From: an uncultured Clostridia bacterium
GTDB lineage: Bacteria > Bacillota > Clostridia > Christensenellales > UBA1242
Direction of reading: 5' to 3'
NCBI GenBank assembly: GCA_934772045.1
Contig: CAKVMH010000001.1
Location: 310,001-374,000, forward strand
DNA: 64,000 bases
This document shows, piece after piece, positions 55,479-64,000 of the stretch. Position numbers and translations under genes: made by a program. The notes below the pieces were generated by a model. The model saw only the letters and a program-made list of their open reading frames with translations, had not been told where the DNA came from and did not search any database. The stretch's first letter is position 1. Each line of letters begins with the position of its first letter.

Positions 55479-55508
55479 TTGACATAGTAGAATTCTACTA
55501 ATTATAAT
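55479..55508 (+). promoter_or_regulatory. Promoter of the TM2/SHOCT operon with embedded operator
   Basis: TTGACA (55479-55484), 18-bp spacer, TATAAT (55503-55508). The spacer holds the perfect 16-bp palindrome TAGTAGAATTCTACTA (55485-55500). A half site TTAGTAG also occurs at 55456. A repressor bound here, most likely the adjacent XRE protein, would exclude RNA polymerase. Confidence 0.92.
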
Positions 55509-55560
55509 ATTTCCAATGTTATGGAAATTATCGTAACAAATTTTAAAAAAAGGAGGAAAT

Positions 55561-55761
55561 ATGAAAGGTTGGGTGCTTGCTATTGTATGTTTTTTCTTAG
55601 GTGCTTTTGGTGTTCATAGGTTTATGGTTGGCAAAATCGGTACAGGTGTGCTTTATTTGTTTACCTTCGGCTTGTTCGGTATCGGTGTGCTTGTTGACTT
55701 AATTATGATTTTATGTTCAAAATTCACAGATAAAGACGGAAACACAATTCCATTAACCTAG
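55561..55761 (+). CDS. TM2 domain membrane protein
   Basis: 66 residues. Two membrane helices separated by a short loop, with the TM2 signature FLGAFGVHRFMVGKIGTGVLYL and a second helix FGLFGIGVLVDLIMI. TM2 proteins are widespread; their function is largely unknown. AAGGAGG lies 5 nt before ATG. It is the first gene of an XRE-controlled operon and is followed 8 nt later by the SHOCT protein. Confidence 0.93.
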   Translation: MKGWVLAIVCFFLGAFGVHRFMVGKIGTGVLYLFTFGLFGIGVLVDLIMILCSKFTDKDGNTIPLT

Positions 55762-55769
55762 GAGAAAAT

Positions 55770-56414
55770 ATGAAAAATTTTACTAAAACATACTTGGTTG
55801 TTATGAGAATCGTTGCACTCATTTCAGCAGTCTTAATGGCTGTTACAACTTGCATTTTGGTTGGTATGTCTATCTTTTCAATGTCCAGCATGTCTTCGAT
55901 GACCGACATGGCCACGCAGGCCGGTGCTGACGCTGGGGCATTTTCTATGATAAAGGGTGCTGGGGCTGTAATTATAGTTCCTGCCATTATCACACTTGCA
56001 ATCACAATATTAGACTTTGTTGCATCTAGTAAATTCAGCAAATACAGCAAAATGACCGATGAGGAATTGGTTGCGCATAAAGGTGCTATCCTTGCATGGG
56101 GCATTGTTATGGCAATAAGTTTAACTGGTACAGTTGTCGGCTTAATTGCAGTTATTGCGTGTGCTATCCTTGTTAACAATTATCTTGCAGGGTTGGAAAA
56201 CCCAGTTGTTAACGAAACAAGCAATGAAGATAGCCAAAGTCAACCTAGTGCACAAAGTTCACCAAGCATCTTGGACAGAACTAAGGCACTATTTAGACCA
56301 AAATTGACCAAACAAAACGAAAAATTGGAACAAGCTAAAGCAATGTATGAAAACAAACAAATTAGTAAAGAAGAATATGACGCTTTAAGAAAGAAAATTT
56401 TGGAAATAGATTAA
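55770..56414 (+). CDS. Membrane protein with C-terminal SHOCT domain
   Basis: 214 residues. Three or four hydrophobic helices (about residues 10-33, 60-83, 105-135) with a Met/Ser-rich loop, then a polar Ser/Gln/Asn linker (150-172) and a C-terminal SHOCT domain (EKLEQAKAMYENKQISKEEY, DALRKKIL). SHOCT is a short helical pair found at the ends of many membrane proteins and thought to mediate oligomerisation. AGGAG lies 6 nt before ATG. It is in one operon with the TM2 gene, so the two probably act in the same membrane process. Confidence 0.85.
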   Translation: MKNFTKTYLVVMRIVALISAVLMAVTTCILVGMSIFSMSSMSSMTDMATQAGADAGAFSMIKGAGAVIIVPAIITLAITILDFVASSKFSKYSKMTDEELVAHKGAILAWGIVMAISLTGTVVGLIAVIACAILVNNYLAGLENPVVNETSNEDSQSQPSAQSSPSILDRTKALFRPKLTKQNEKLEQAKAMYENKQISKEEYDALRKKILEID

Positions 56415-56466
56415 ATCTATACATATCAATTTTCTAAAAATCACTCATTAATTGAATATTATGTCG

Positions 56467-56501
56467 AAAAGCAAACTATCACAAATTTAGTTTGCTTTTT
56501 T
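56467..56501 (+). terminator. Intrinsic terminator of the TM2/SHOCT operon
   Basis: 12-bp stem AAAAGCAAACTA / TAGTTTGCTTTT with a 9-nt loop and T run. Confidence 0.92.
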
Positions 56502-56502
56502 G

Positions 56503-56531
56503 TTGTTTTGTTGTATACTTTACTATATAAA
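56503..56531 (+). promoter_or_regulatory. Promoter of ftsK
   Basis: TTGTTT, 17-bp spacer, TATAAA, beginning just after the preceding terminator and 40 nt before the start codon. Confidence 0.65.
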
Positions 56532-56570
56532 TTTTTACTTTAAAGCATTTTACAAGGGGAAGGGTAAATA

Positions 56571-59500
56571 ATGGCAATTTACAAATCATCATTTAATAAA
56601 AAGCCAGAAAAGCAAAAGGAGCCAAAGGTTAAGGAACCTAAAGTTAAGGAAAAGCTACCGCGCAAAAAGGTTAAAATCAACCATGCGCTAATTTGGTTAA
56701 TTTTGCTTTTGGCTGTTTTTGTTGCGTGTGTGTTGCCTTCAAACTTTGTTAAGAATGTTTTGCTTGGCGTTGTTGGGCTAAGTGTTTACCCTTTGTGCCT
56801 GATTGGTATACTGTTTTGCGGTGTAAAACTTAGCAAGAAAAAGTTTGTGGTTAAAAGGCGTTATGTAACTTTCCTTTCTATCGCAGTTGGCATAATTTGG
56901 TTTATTTTCCATTTGATATTAACATCGCGCTTAGACGCAAGCAGTTATGGCAAATTCTTGGTGGCAACCTACAATGCAAAAACAACGGCGGGTGGGCTTA
57001 TTTTCAGTTTGATTAGTTGGCCTATCGTTAAAGTTTTAACAGTTGTGGGCGCTTACATTTTCAGTGCAATTGGCTTGGCTGTGTTTGTTGGGCTTATCAT
57101 TGACTATATCAATACTGAAAAAGAATACGGACATGCTGAAAAGAAAACAAAGTTCGATTTTAAAAACATTGAAGATTTTGAATTTAACATTCCAGAAGAA
57201 AAGCAAGTGAATAAGGAAGAAGAAACTAAAAAACTTGCAAAACGCAGGCTTGGGCTTGAAAAGGGCGAAACAACTATCATTTCAAGCAGTATGCCAACAG
57301 TCAATGTAAATGAGCGTCAACCGGTTTCTCGCCCATTGAGTAAAAAAGAATATATTTTAACACCTATTGACCCAGTTATTCCGCCGGAAACAGACAAAGA
57401 TGTGTTCTTAGATAGTACATTCAGTGGTAAAAAGCAACAAAACAACACAGTTAAGCCAGACGACGCACCACTTGAAATTAAACCTAACATTATGGATGCA
57501 TTGGCTGACGCTAATGACCAGCGAACGGAAACAAATGAGCATTATGAAGACCATTCATCGAATTATGATTACGACACTGAAATTCAAAAAACAAGTTCAG
57601 AATATGACGATTTAATTTTGGACGACGATGATGAATTCGACTCAACTGAATACGAAGAACTTTCGTCAAAATCACTAGCAGACGAAGGCGAAAATAATGA
57701 CACAAACAAAACCTATGGTGGAGCACAAAATTACACAAATAACAACAATTTTTATTCACAAACAGTTGAACATGACGAACATTTAGGCAAAAACGAAAAT
57801 TACGCAAATTCTTCGTATAACGAAGATAAATATTCAGTGACTGATGATGTGGACGATTATACATTTGAAGACCAGCACGATGAAGATACCGAACCACAAC
57901 AGCCAGAGCATGATATTCAATCGGTTGATTTAGATAAGCAAGACTATGTTGACGAATATGCATACAATCCACATAAAGACAATTTAGGTAGCACTGTGGA
58001 TACCGAAGTGGTGCGCCCAAGTGTGGATATTTCAAAATTCCATTTGCCAAACATGGTTAAAAAGACACTTGTTGAAGAACCAGAACAAATTAAGATTGAA
58101 GAACCAAAACCAAAGCAAGAAATTCCACCATATGTGGCTCCGCCTGTGGAATTGTTGAATTATTTAGAAAACACTTATCATATTAGTGACGAAGAATTGC
58201 AAGATAATATTGAGCGCCTTGAACAAGTGTTGGAAGACTTTAAAGTGCCAGCCAAAGTTAACAATGTGCAAGTTGGTCCAGCGGTTACACGTTATGAATT
58301 GACCATGCCAAGGGGCATATCAGTTAACAAAATTGCACAAATGGCAGACGATATTGCCATGACACTTGCGTCAAATGGCTCAATCCGTGTAGAAGCGCCT
58401 ATTCCAGGTAAAAATTCGGTCGGTATTGAAGTGCCAAATGCACAGGTAAGTTCGGTAAGTTTGCGTGAACTCATTGATAGCGATGAGTTCCGCGTGCGTG
58501 CAAACCCACTTTCGTTTGTGCTTGGTAAAGATATTAATGGCGACATCATTTTCTGTAACCTTGACAAAATGCCACACGTGCTTGTTGCAGGTAGCACGGG
58601 CAGTGGTAAATCAGTTTGCCTTAACACAATGCTTCTTTCAATGTGTTACAAGGCTGGTCCACAAGATTTGCGCCTTATTTTGGTTGACCCTAAAATGGTT
58701 GAATTTACACAATATAATGGCTTGCCACACCTTTTGTTGCCGGAAGTTATAACTGGCAAAGAAATGACAATTAATGCACTTGATTGGGCAATTAAGGAAA
58801 TGGAACGCCGTTACGCCATGTTTGCAAAACATCGTGTGGTAAATATTAATGAATTTAATAAACTTGACATTGTAAAAAATAAAGTTGAACAAAAATTGCC
58901 ATACATTGTTATTGTTGTTGACGAACTTGCTGATCTTATGCTTGAAGCAAAACGCGAAATTGAAGATAGAATTGCAAAATTGGCAGCAAAAGCACGCGCC
59001 GCTGGCATACATTTGGTGCTTGCAACACAACGTCCATCAGTTGATGTTATTACTGGTACAGTTAAGGCTAACCTTCCATCGCGTATTGCATTCGCTTTAA
59101 CAAATTATATGGACAGTAAAACCGTGCTTGACGGTGGCGGTGCTGAAAAATTGCTTGGTAAAGGCGATATGTTGTTTAAACCGCTTGATAAACCAGAACC
59201 AAGGCGTATTCAAGGCGCGTTCGTTTCTAACACTGAAATTGCAAATGTTGTGGAATACATTAAACAACACAACACACCAGTTTACGACGAAGATACTGGA
59301 AGGACAATTAAAAATCCACATCACGAAACAAAACAAGGCGGTGCGGATATGTCGGAAAACCGCGACATGGAATTTGACCCAGTGCTTAAGGAAGCACTTA
59401 AAGATTTCATACAAAATAGACAAGCAAGCGGTAGCATGATTTCACGCCGTTACTCAGTTGGTTTTAACCGTGCTGGTAGGATTATGGATCAAATGGAACG

Positions 59501-59594
59501 TGCTGGCTTTATTGGTCCGCAAGAAGGCAGTAAGCCACGTCAGGTGCTTATCACAATGGACGAATATAACGCAATTTTCGGTGATGAAGAGTAA
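56571..59594 (+). CDS. ftsK: DNA translocase FtsK/SpoIIIE
   Basis: 1,007 residues, longer than the 780-800 of SpoIIIE because of an extended linker. Four membrane helices (about residues 38-180) follow a Lys/Pro-rich N-terminus. A very acidic Asp/Asn/Glu-rich linker (about 200-500) comes next. The motor has Walker A GSTGSGKS (about 673) and Walker B IVIVVDELADLM. The C-terminal gamma winged helix (FIQNRQASGSMISRRYSVGF, RAGRIMDQMERAGFIG) reads DNA polarity. It moves chromosomes through septa at division or sporulation. AAGGGGAAGGG precedes ATG. Confidence 0.97.
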   Translation: MAIYKSSFNKKPEKQKEPKVKEPKVKEKLPRKKVKINHALIWLILLLAVFVACVLPSNFVKNVLLGVVGLSVYPLCLIGILFCGVKLSKKKFVVKRRYVTFLSIAVGIIWFIFHLILTSRLDASSYGKFLVATYNAKTTAGGLIFSLISWPIVKVLTVVGAYIFSAIGLAVFVGLIIDYINTEKEYGHAEKKTKFDFKNIEDFEFNIPEEKQVNKEEETKKLAKRRLGLEKGETTIISSSMPTVNVNERQPVSRPLSKKEYILTPIDPVIPPETDKDVFLDSTFSGKKQQNNTVKPDDAPLEIKPNIMDALADANDQRTETNEHYEDHSSNYDYDTEIQKTSSEYDDLILDDDDEFDSTEYEELSSKSLADEGENNDTNKTYGGAQNYTNNNNFYSQTVEHDEHLGKNENYANSSYNEDKYSVTDDVDDYTFEDQHDEDTEPQQPEHDIQSVDLDKQDYVDEYAYNPHKDNLGSTVDTEVVRPSVDISKFHLPNMVKKTLVEEPEQIKIEEPKPKQEIPPYVAPPVELLNYLENTYHISDEELQDNIERLEQVLEDFKVPAKVNNVQVGPAVTRYELTMPRGISVNKIAQMADDIAMTLASNGSIRVEAPIPGKNSVGIEVPNAQVSSVSLRELIDSDEFRVRANPLSFVLGKDINGDIIFCNLDKMPHVLVAGSTGSGKSVCLNTMLLSMCYKAGPQDLRLILVDPKMVEFTQYNGLPHLLLPEVITGKEMTINALDWAIKEMERRYAMFAKHRVVNINEFNKLDIVKNKVEQKLPYIVIVVDELADLMLEAKREIEDRIAKLAAKARAAGIHLVLATQRPSVDVITGTVKANLPSRIAFALTNYMDSKTVLDGGGAEKLLGKGDMLFKPLDKPEPRRIQGAFVSNTEIANVVEYIKQHNTPVYDEDTGRTIKNPHHETKQGGADMSENRDMEFDPVLKEALKDFIQNRQASGSMISRRYSVGFNRAGRIMDQMERAGFIGPQEGSKPRQVLITMDEYNAIFGDEE

Positions 59595-59678
59595 TGTAAA
59601 AATTTTATTGCAGGCAATTGGTTATTGTGACTGGCAATAAATATATTTCGTAAATGTTACTTTCTTTACTTTTAAAAT

Positions 59679-59716
59679 AAAAATACACACTTTAAAACAA
59701 GGGTGTGTATTTTTCT
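59679..59716 (+). terminator. Intrinsic terminator after ftsK
   Basis: 12-bp stem AAAAATACACAC / GTGTGTATTTTT with a 12-nt loop. Confidence 0.9.
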
Positions 59717-59739
59717 ATATGTAAAATTGAACTAATGTT

Positions 59740-59769
59740 TTGTCAATTAAAAAACAAATAACATAAATT
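59740..59769 (+). promoter_or_regulatory. Dipeptidase promoter, predicted leaderless
   Basis: TTGTCA, 18-bp spacer, TAAATT, then exactly 6 nt to the ATG. No Shine-Dalgarno is present. Confidence 0.65.
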
Positions 59770-59775
59770 AACTAT

Positions 59776-60735
59776 ATGGAAATATGTGACGCACATAATG
59801 ATTTTTTGACAGCGGTAAAAGAAAAACAAAAGCGTGTAGAAATTGTGGATAACTTTGTTTTGAGTGGTGTAAAAATTTTAAGCTGTGCCGTTTTTACAAC
59901 TGAACAACATTTAACATTAAACGACGTTAAAAATTTTAAAAATGAAATTGACTTTTATAATAAAAAATATAATTCCACAACGCGAACTAAAAATAATAAA
60001 AATATTTTACACATAAATGATGATAACTTAGATAGTTCCAAGAATGATGTTTCAAATCCAAAAAATGCAAACTGCTTATTTTTGTTGTCGATTGAAGATA
60101 TCGGTTTTATAAAAACAAAAACCGATTTATTAGAACTAATTAAACTCAAACCATTTTCAGTAACGCTCACCTGGAATTATAACAACCAATTTGCTGGCGG
60201 AGCGTTGGATAATGGTGAGTTAACTAAATTTGGTAAATGGGCAGTTAAGGAGTTGGAGGCAAATGGTATATTGGTGGACACTGCACACTTAAATAAAAAA
60301 TCATTTTGGCAGTTTGAAAGAATAACCACAAAACCGATATATTGTTCACATGCAAATTTATATGAATTGAAAAAACACAAGCGCAATTTAACAAAAGCAC
60401 AATTAAATGCAATTTTTCAAACAAATGGCTACTTGGGTTTAACAGTTTATGAAAAATTTATATCCAACACAAGAATTTCAGCACAAGACATTGCAAAACA
60501 ATTTGTGCATTTAGTTCAAAATTACAACAATTCAAATTTCGGTTTAGGGACAGATTTTTATGGTTGCAATTTTTCTCTCTGTCCAGTTGATGTTCAAAAT
60601 TATTTGGGTTTTAAGCATGTGGATGACGGCTTACATCAGTTAAAAATTCAACCTAGCATAAGGCATAAATTGTTCGCAGAAAACTTCAAAAATTTTGTTT
60701 TTAAAATAAATTCAAAAAACAAATTAAAAAAATAA
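59776..60735 (+). CDS. Membrane dipeptidase family protein (peptidase M19)
   Basis: 319 residues. Zinc-dependent dipeptidases of the renal type. The metal ligands can be followed: DAHND (residues 5-9), SIED (about 110), SHAN (about 197) and the C-terminal GTDFYG (about 258). LTWNYNNQFAGGA and GILVDTAHLN are also typical. There is no signal peptide, so it is cytosolic. It is shorter than many relatives and carries a Lys/Asn-rich insertion around residues 70-100. AT-rich codon use resembles its surroundings. The ATG has no Shine-Dalgarno and lies 6 nt after a -10 box. Confidence 0.88.
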   Translation: MEICDAHNDFLTAVKEKQKRVEIVDNFVLSGVKILSCAVFTTEQHLTLNDVKNFKNEIDFYNKKYNSTTRTKNNKNILHINDDNLDSSKNDVSNPKNANCLFLLSIEDIGFIKTKTDLLELIKLKPFSVTLTWNYNNQFAGGALDNGELTKFGKWAVKELEANGILVDTAHLNKKSFWQFERITTKPIYCSHANLYELKKHKRNLTKAQLNAIFQTNGYLGLTVYEKFISNTRISAQDIAKQFVHLVQNYNNSNFGLGTDFYGCNFSLCPVDVQNYLGFKHVDDGLHQLKIQPSIRHKLFAENFKNFVFKINSKNKLKK

Positions 60736-60931
60736 TAAAAAACACAAAAAACAAAAAATCAAAAAATTTTAATTATTTTTCAAAAAATATATAAAAAAAC
60801 TGCAAAAAACGCTAAATTTCGGCATTTTTTAATTATTTTTTAAAATTTTTGCAAAAATTTGCTTTGATTTAATTTAAAAATTTTAAGTCAAATTCTTTCT
60901 GCAAAATTTTTTAATTTTTTATGCGTAAAGA
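60736..60931. other. AT-rich intergenic stretch
   Basis: About 200 bases dominated by A and T runs. No gene, terminator with a clear stem, or binding site could be supported before the promoter at 60932. Confidence 0.6.
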
Positions 60932-60960
60932 TTGATTTTTTTGTCGAAATAGTATAAAAT
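60932..60960 (+). promoter_or_regulatory. Promoter of the beta-helix surface protein gene
   Basis: TTGATT, 17-bp spacer, TAAAAT. The -10 lies in a palindrome TAGTAT-AAA-ATACTA (60950-60964), a possible operator. The leader is about 120 nt. Confidence 0.6.
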
Positions 60961-60991
60961 ACTAGTAAGTAAAATTTAACACAAAATTTAG

Positions 60992-61032
60992 GTTTAGTTT
61001 GGCTTTTAATTTATCGTGGGCGTGAACTAAAC
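60992..61032 (+). promoter_or_regulatory. Leader hairpin of the beta-helix gene
   Basis: GTTTAGTT (60992-60999) pairs with AACTAAAC (61025-61032) around a 25-nt loop in the untranslated leader. No known riboswitch was recognised. Confidence 0.4.
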
Positions 61033-61087
61033 TTTTCTGCTGTGAAATTAAACTTTGCTGGAAGTACGATGAGGAGTAAGGTAAATT

Positions 61088-64000
61088 ATGATTAAATTAA
61101 CCAAGAGAAGTACAAAAATTTCAATCATGTCGGTTGTCACTTTTTTAATGACGACACTTTTAGCCTTAACTGGTTTTGGGGTAGGTTTGTCATTTAAGGG
61201 GCGCCATGAAGATAAGGGTAGCATCACACCAACCAACCCAATAGTTTGGTCGGTTGATGATTACGATGGTGAACAGCCTAACACACTCAACTGGTTAAGT
61301 GGGGATAGCTTTGCAAACCGTGGTAGCAAAGCATACACCATAAACTCAGCTGAGTCGTTTTTGAAATTCATTGAGATAGTAAACAGTGACTCAGCAATTG
61401 AGTACAACTATTTCAAGGATTACACAATATATCTCAACAAGTCCATCAACATGAATGGTTACCATATTTCATCAATAGGTAAAAAGATAACAGAAGATGG
61501 AAAAACCTTCTCGTCATTCCAAGGTATATTTGATGGTTCATACTACACAATTCAAAATGCAGTAATAGACGGCAATGGTTTATTCGGTTACACAGAAAAT
61601 GCAACAATTAAAAACATTGGCTTATACAACTGCACAATAGACAGTGCTGAACAATATGTCGGTGGTATCTTAGGTGAAGGCGTAAACACAACAATTGAAA
61701 ACACATTTGTTCGCTTAGGTTCAATTAAATCTAACAAAACCCTTGGTGGTATTGCAGGTAAGATAACAATTGACCGTACCATAAACGGCGCAGTTCCACA
61801 GGACATAATCCGTAACAGTTTTGTAGACAGCACATTGACATCAAACAGCCTTGCAGGCATAGTAGGTGAAATAGTATCTAAAGACAACGCAATGGAAAAC
61901 GGTGGTGTGGTATCTAACTGTTACTTCTCAACAGGCAAACGTGCATATTACACAAACAACATGCGCATAAGGTACACAAACGTATTAGCATTAGAACAAT
62001 CTAAAGAATTCAGCTCATTCAATGTACGTGCATACTCTCCAAGCCTGCTTAGGGAAACTAATGCATGGACAAACTATACATACATTGAAGGCAGTAAAGC
62101 ACTCAACTTCAACTATCCACTACTTGCAGAATTTGTAAAAGTGTTCATGACGGGTTCATCATACGAAAACGTAACAGTAAAGAACGGCGAAGTTAAAAAC
62201 GCAACTACACTCTACGACGCATTCAAATCTGTAGAAGCTAACGAACAAGCAGAAGTAAACATCATTGTTGAAAAAGTGTTTATGAATGAAACTGCTGTTG
62301 CCGGCGCTGGTGCAGTTGTTAAACTTAACACAGCACGTGACACTACAATTGTTCGTAATGATAAAGGCGTTGAAAACTTGTTTGTAGGTGCAACCTCTTC
62401 AACATTGGTTATTGGTGAAGAAAATGCTACCGAAGGCACTCCAAAACTTGTGCTTGATGGTGAACGCGACAAGGTTGCAAAGTCAGCTGTTAAAACCGGT
62501 GCACTTGTTTACTCGCAGGGGCGTGATATTAAAATATATTCAAATGTAGTTTTACAAAATAACATTAATAATGTAACACCTTATGGTGGTGGTTTGTCTA
62601 TTAATGCGGTTGAAACTGGTTTAATTTTAAGCGAAGGACAAACTGAACCAAACTTGTCAATCAATGTCGGCGAAGTTAAAAACTGTGAAGCTGAAAACGG
62701 CGGTGGCATCGCGATTGTTGGTACATGTGCAAAGATTTCGGCACAAAGTATTCATCATAACTACGCTACAAAAAATGGTGGTGGTATTTATTTTGGCAAT
62801 GCTTTAGATGAAGACGACCGTTCCGCAGAACAACTATATTCATATTATGGTGGCAAAAATAAAATCAAGTTTATGGCATTGGGGCCAGATCATGATATCG
62901 CAGTTTTCGACGGCAGCGGTGTTGGAGGTGGAGGCAGCTCTATTTATGAAAATCAATCTGGTTCAGATGGTGGTGGCTTATACAAATCATCTGGTAGCGT
63001 ATCTTTAAGCTATTATACATTCCGTAACAATACCGCATCTGGTAATGGTGGGGGCTTGTATGCTAGAATGTCATCTTCATCAACATCTTCGTCAATAAGT
63101 AATTGTACATTCAATGGTAATACCGCAAGAAGTAATGGTGGTGGTTTCTATATTTACTTATCATCTAATGTTCAACTTACTATGAGTTCGTCATCTACAT
63201 ATAGTAACACGGCAGCATATGGTGGTGGTGGTTATTTTAGTGTAAGTGAGCATGATTCATACGATAAATTCACTTTACAGGCAGTGAATGCATACAATAA
63301 CACGGCTAGCACCACTGGTGGTGGTTTATATATTGACGGTGAAGCTGGTAGTGGCATTGGTATTCTATGGAATGAATATCATTATAATGATACGCTATGT
63401 AGGGGTACATTTAAAGGCGTTGATATCTATTCCAATAAAGCTTATGTATCTGCTGGCGGGTTGTTCACAAGTGGTATCGAAATTACATTTCTTAAAAATA
63501 ATGGAAACACAAATAAAATCAGAGATAACTCAGTTGTAACAAGTGCCACAAATTCAACTTTAACAGGCCATGGTGGTGGCTGGAAGTCATATAATCCTGC
63601 TTGCGGACATTATGTAACAAGCGTAGGTGGCCTTGAAATAACAGGCAACTCCGCTCAAGATGGTGGTGGCGTTTATTACGACCTCGCATTCGAAAATTAT
63701 AGGAGAGATTCTTACAGCATATTTAACGATGGCACGATAATAAGTGGAAACACTGCAAGTTCAAATGGTGGTGGTATTTATCTAAGGGTTGGTAACGACC
63801 AACCAGACCCTGCTAATGCAAAATCTGATAAAGAAAAGAACGAAATTAATAATCATGGCACATATGAAAGGAAATTTAGTTTCTACGGGTCTATTACTAA
63901 AAATATTGCACGAAATGGCTATGGTGGTGGTATTTATATCAGTGAAAAATTTGAATCTGGCCAAAATGTTGCACCAGCTTTTGATATAGATTTAGGAAGT
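61088..64000 (+). CDS. Large secreted beta-helix surface protein, 3' end missing
   Basis: 971 codons are visible and open to the last base, so the gene continues beyond the window. ATG at 61088 follows GAGGAG and AAGG. A signal peptide covers about residues 1-32 (KISIMSVVTFLMTTLLAL). Next comes a region with GLUG-like units (VGGILGEGVNTTIEN, about nt 61650-61900), and from about 62570 repeated turns of the form NTASGNGGGLY, NTARSNGGGFY and NTASSNGGGIY. These resemble Pmp/autotransporter-type right-handed beta-helix repeats, each GGG marking a turn. Such proteins are adhesins or surface fibres. Start, frame and repeats are clear; anchor and function lie outside the window. Confidence 0.88.
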   Translation, partial: MIKLTKRSTKISIMSVVTFLMTTLLALTGFGVGLSFKGRHEDKGSITPTNPIVWSVDDYDGEQPNTLNWLSGDSFANRGSKAYTINSAESFLKFIEIVNSDSAIEYNYFKDYTIYLNKSINMNGYHISSIGKKITEDGKTFSSFQGIFDGSYYTIQNAVIDGNGLFGYTENATIKNIGLYNCTIDSAEQYVGGILGEGVNTTIENTFVRLGSIKSNKTLGGIAGKITIDRTINGAVPQDIIRNSFVDSTLTSNSLAGIVGEIVSKDNAMENGGVVSNCYFSTGKRAYYTNNMRIRYTNVLALEQSKEFSSFNVRAYSPSLLRETNAWTNYTYIEGSKALNFNYPLLAEFVKVFMTGSSYENVTVKNGEVKNATTLYDAFKSVEANEQAEVNIIVEKVFMNETAVAGAGAVVKLNTARDTTIVRNDKGVENLFVGATSSTLVIGEENATEGTPKLVLDGERDKVAKSAVKTGALVYSQGRDIKIYSNVVLQNNINNVTPYGGGLSINAVETGLILSEGQTEPNLSINVGEVKNCEAENGGGIAIVGTCAKISAQSIHHNYATKNGGGIYFGNALDEDDRSAEQLYSYYGGKNKIKFMALGPDHDIAVFDGSGVGGGGSSIYENQSGSDGGGLYKSSGSVSLSYYTFRNNTASGNGGGLYARMSSSSTSSSISNCTFNGNTARSNGGGFYIYLSSNVQLTMSSSSTYSNTAAYGGGGYFSVSEHDSYDKFTLQAVNAYNNTASTTGGGLYIDGEAGSGIGILWNEYHYNDTLCRGTFKGVDIYSNKAYVSAGGLFTSGIEITFLKNNGNTNKIRDNSVVTSATNSTLTGHGGGWKSYNPACGHYVTSVGGLEITGNSAQDGGGVYYDLAFENYRRDSYSIFNDGTIISGNTASSNGGGIYLRVGNDQPDPANAKSDKEKNEINNHGTYERKFSFYGSITKNIARNGYGGGIYISEKFESGQNVAPAFDIDLGS

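Noticed and set aside
1..64000. Mycoplasma-type genetic code (TGA as tryptophan)
   Set aside because: TGA ends trxB at a sensible place and Trp is always TGG in the conserved proteins, so the standard code applies.

Overview
The window is a low-GC bacterial chromosome segment. The standard genetic code is used (TGA is the stop of trxB and tryptophan is TGG), Shine-Dalgarno sites are strong AGGAG-type, and promoters are consensus TTGACA-17-TATAAT. A SpoIVB peptidase, a YlxY-like deacetylase beside pnp, a Bacillus-type SOS box, a pgsA/recA neighbourhood and an exosporium-style collagen protein point to a Bacillota (Clostridia-like) organism that forms spores or descends from spore formers. Very large BspA/MBG/InlB-type surface proteins suggest a host-associated, probably gut, uncultured lineage. 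No rRNA, CRISPR array, transposase or integrase is visible.

Layout. 1-18029: 3' part of a giant surface protein (over 6,000 residues) made of BspA-type DUF285 repeats, InlB-type repeats and about 30 MBG-like domains. 18030-18680: terminators and tRNA-Leu(UAA). 18677-23371: nucleoside hydrolase, pgsA, then an SOS-controlled small membrane protein with recA, and recN. 23541-31857: ferredoxin, trxB, and a 2,097-residue membrane-anchored surface protein whose start overlaps the trxB stop, followed by a YcxB-like protein. 31961-39695: membrane protein with a Pro/Gln tail, degenerate diacylglycerol-kinase-like protein, TasA/camelysin-like secreted protein, rmuC, VanW-like protein, a phage-like LRR cassette and a membrane protein. 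39850-42810: rpmG-secE-nusG-(unknown)-rplK-rplA with structured leaders. 42908-45727: uvrA. 45728-49370: AT-rich stretches around an orphan membrane protein, a collagen-like protein and spoIVB. 49440-55072: rpsO, a zinc-ribbon membrane protein, pnp, an unknown protein and a YlxY-like deacetylase. 55239-56414: XRE repressor divergent from a TM2/SHOCT operon with a textbook operator. 56571-60735: ftsK/spoIIIE and a dipeptidase. 61088-end: 5' part of another large secreted beta-helix protein.

How the genes fit together. The housekeeping parts (DNA repair, translation, chromosome translocation, RNA decay) are ordinary. The distinctive parts are the surface apparatus (three giant proteins, TasA-like, collagen-like, VanW-like) and compact regulation. 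The most noteworthy regulatory features are an exact SOS box over the promoter of an unknown two-helix membrane protein plus recA, a 16-bp palindrome filling the spacer of the TM2/SHOCT promoter, and four genes with no Shine-Dalgarno whose ATG lies exactly 6 nt after a -10 box (predicted leaderless mRNAs). All calls come from reading the sequence; no database or structure search was run.
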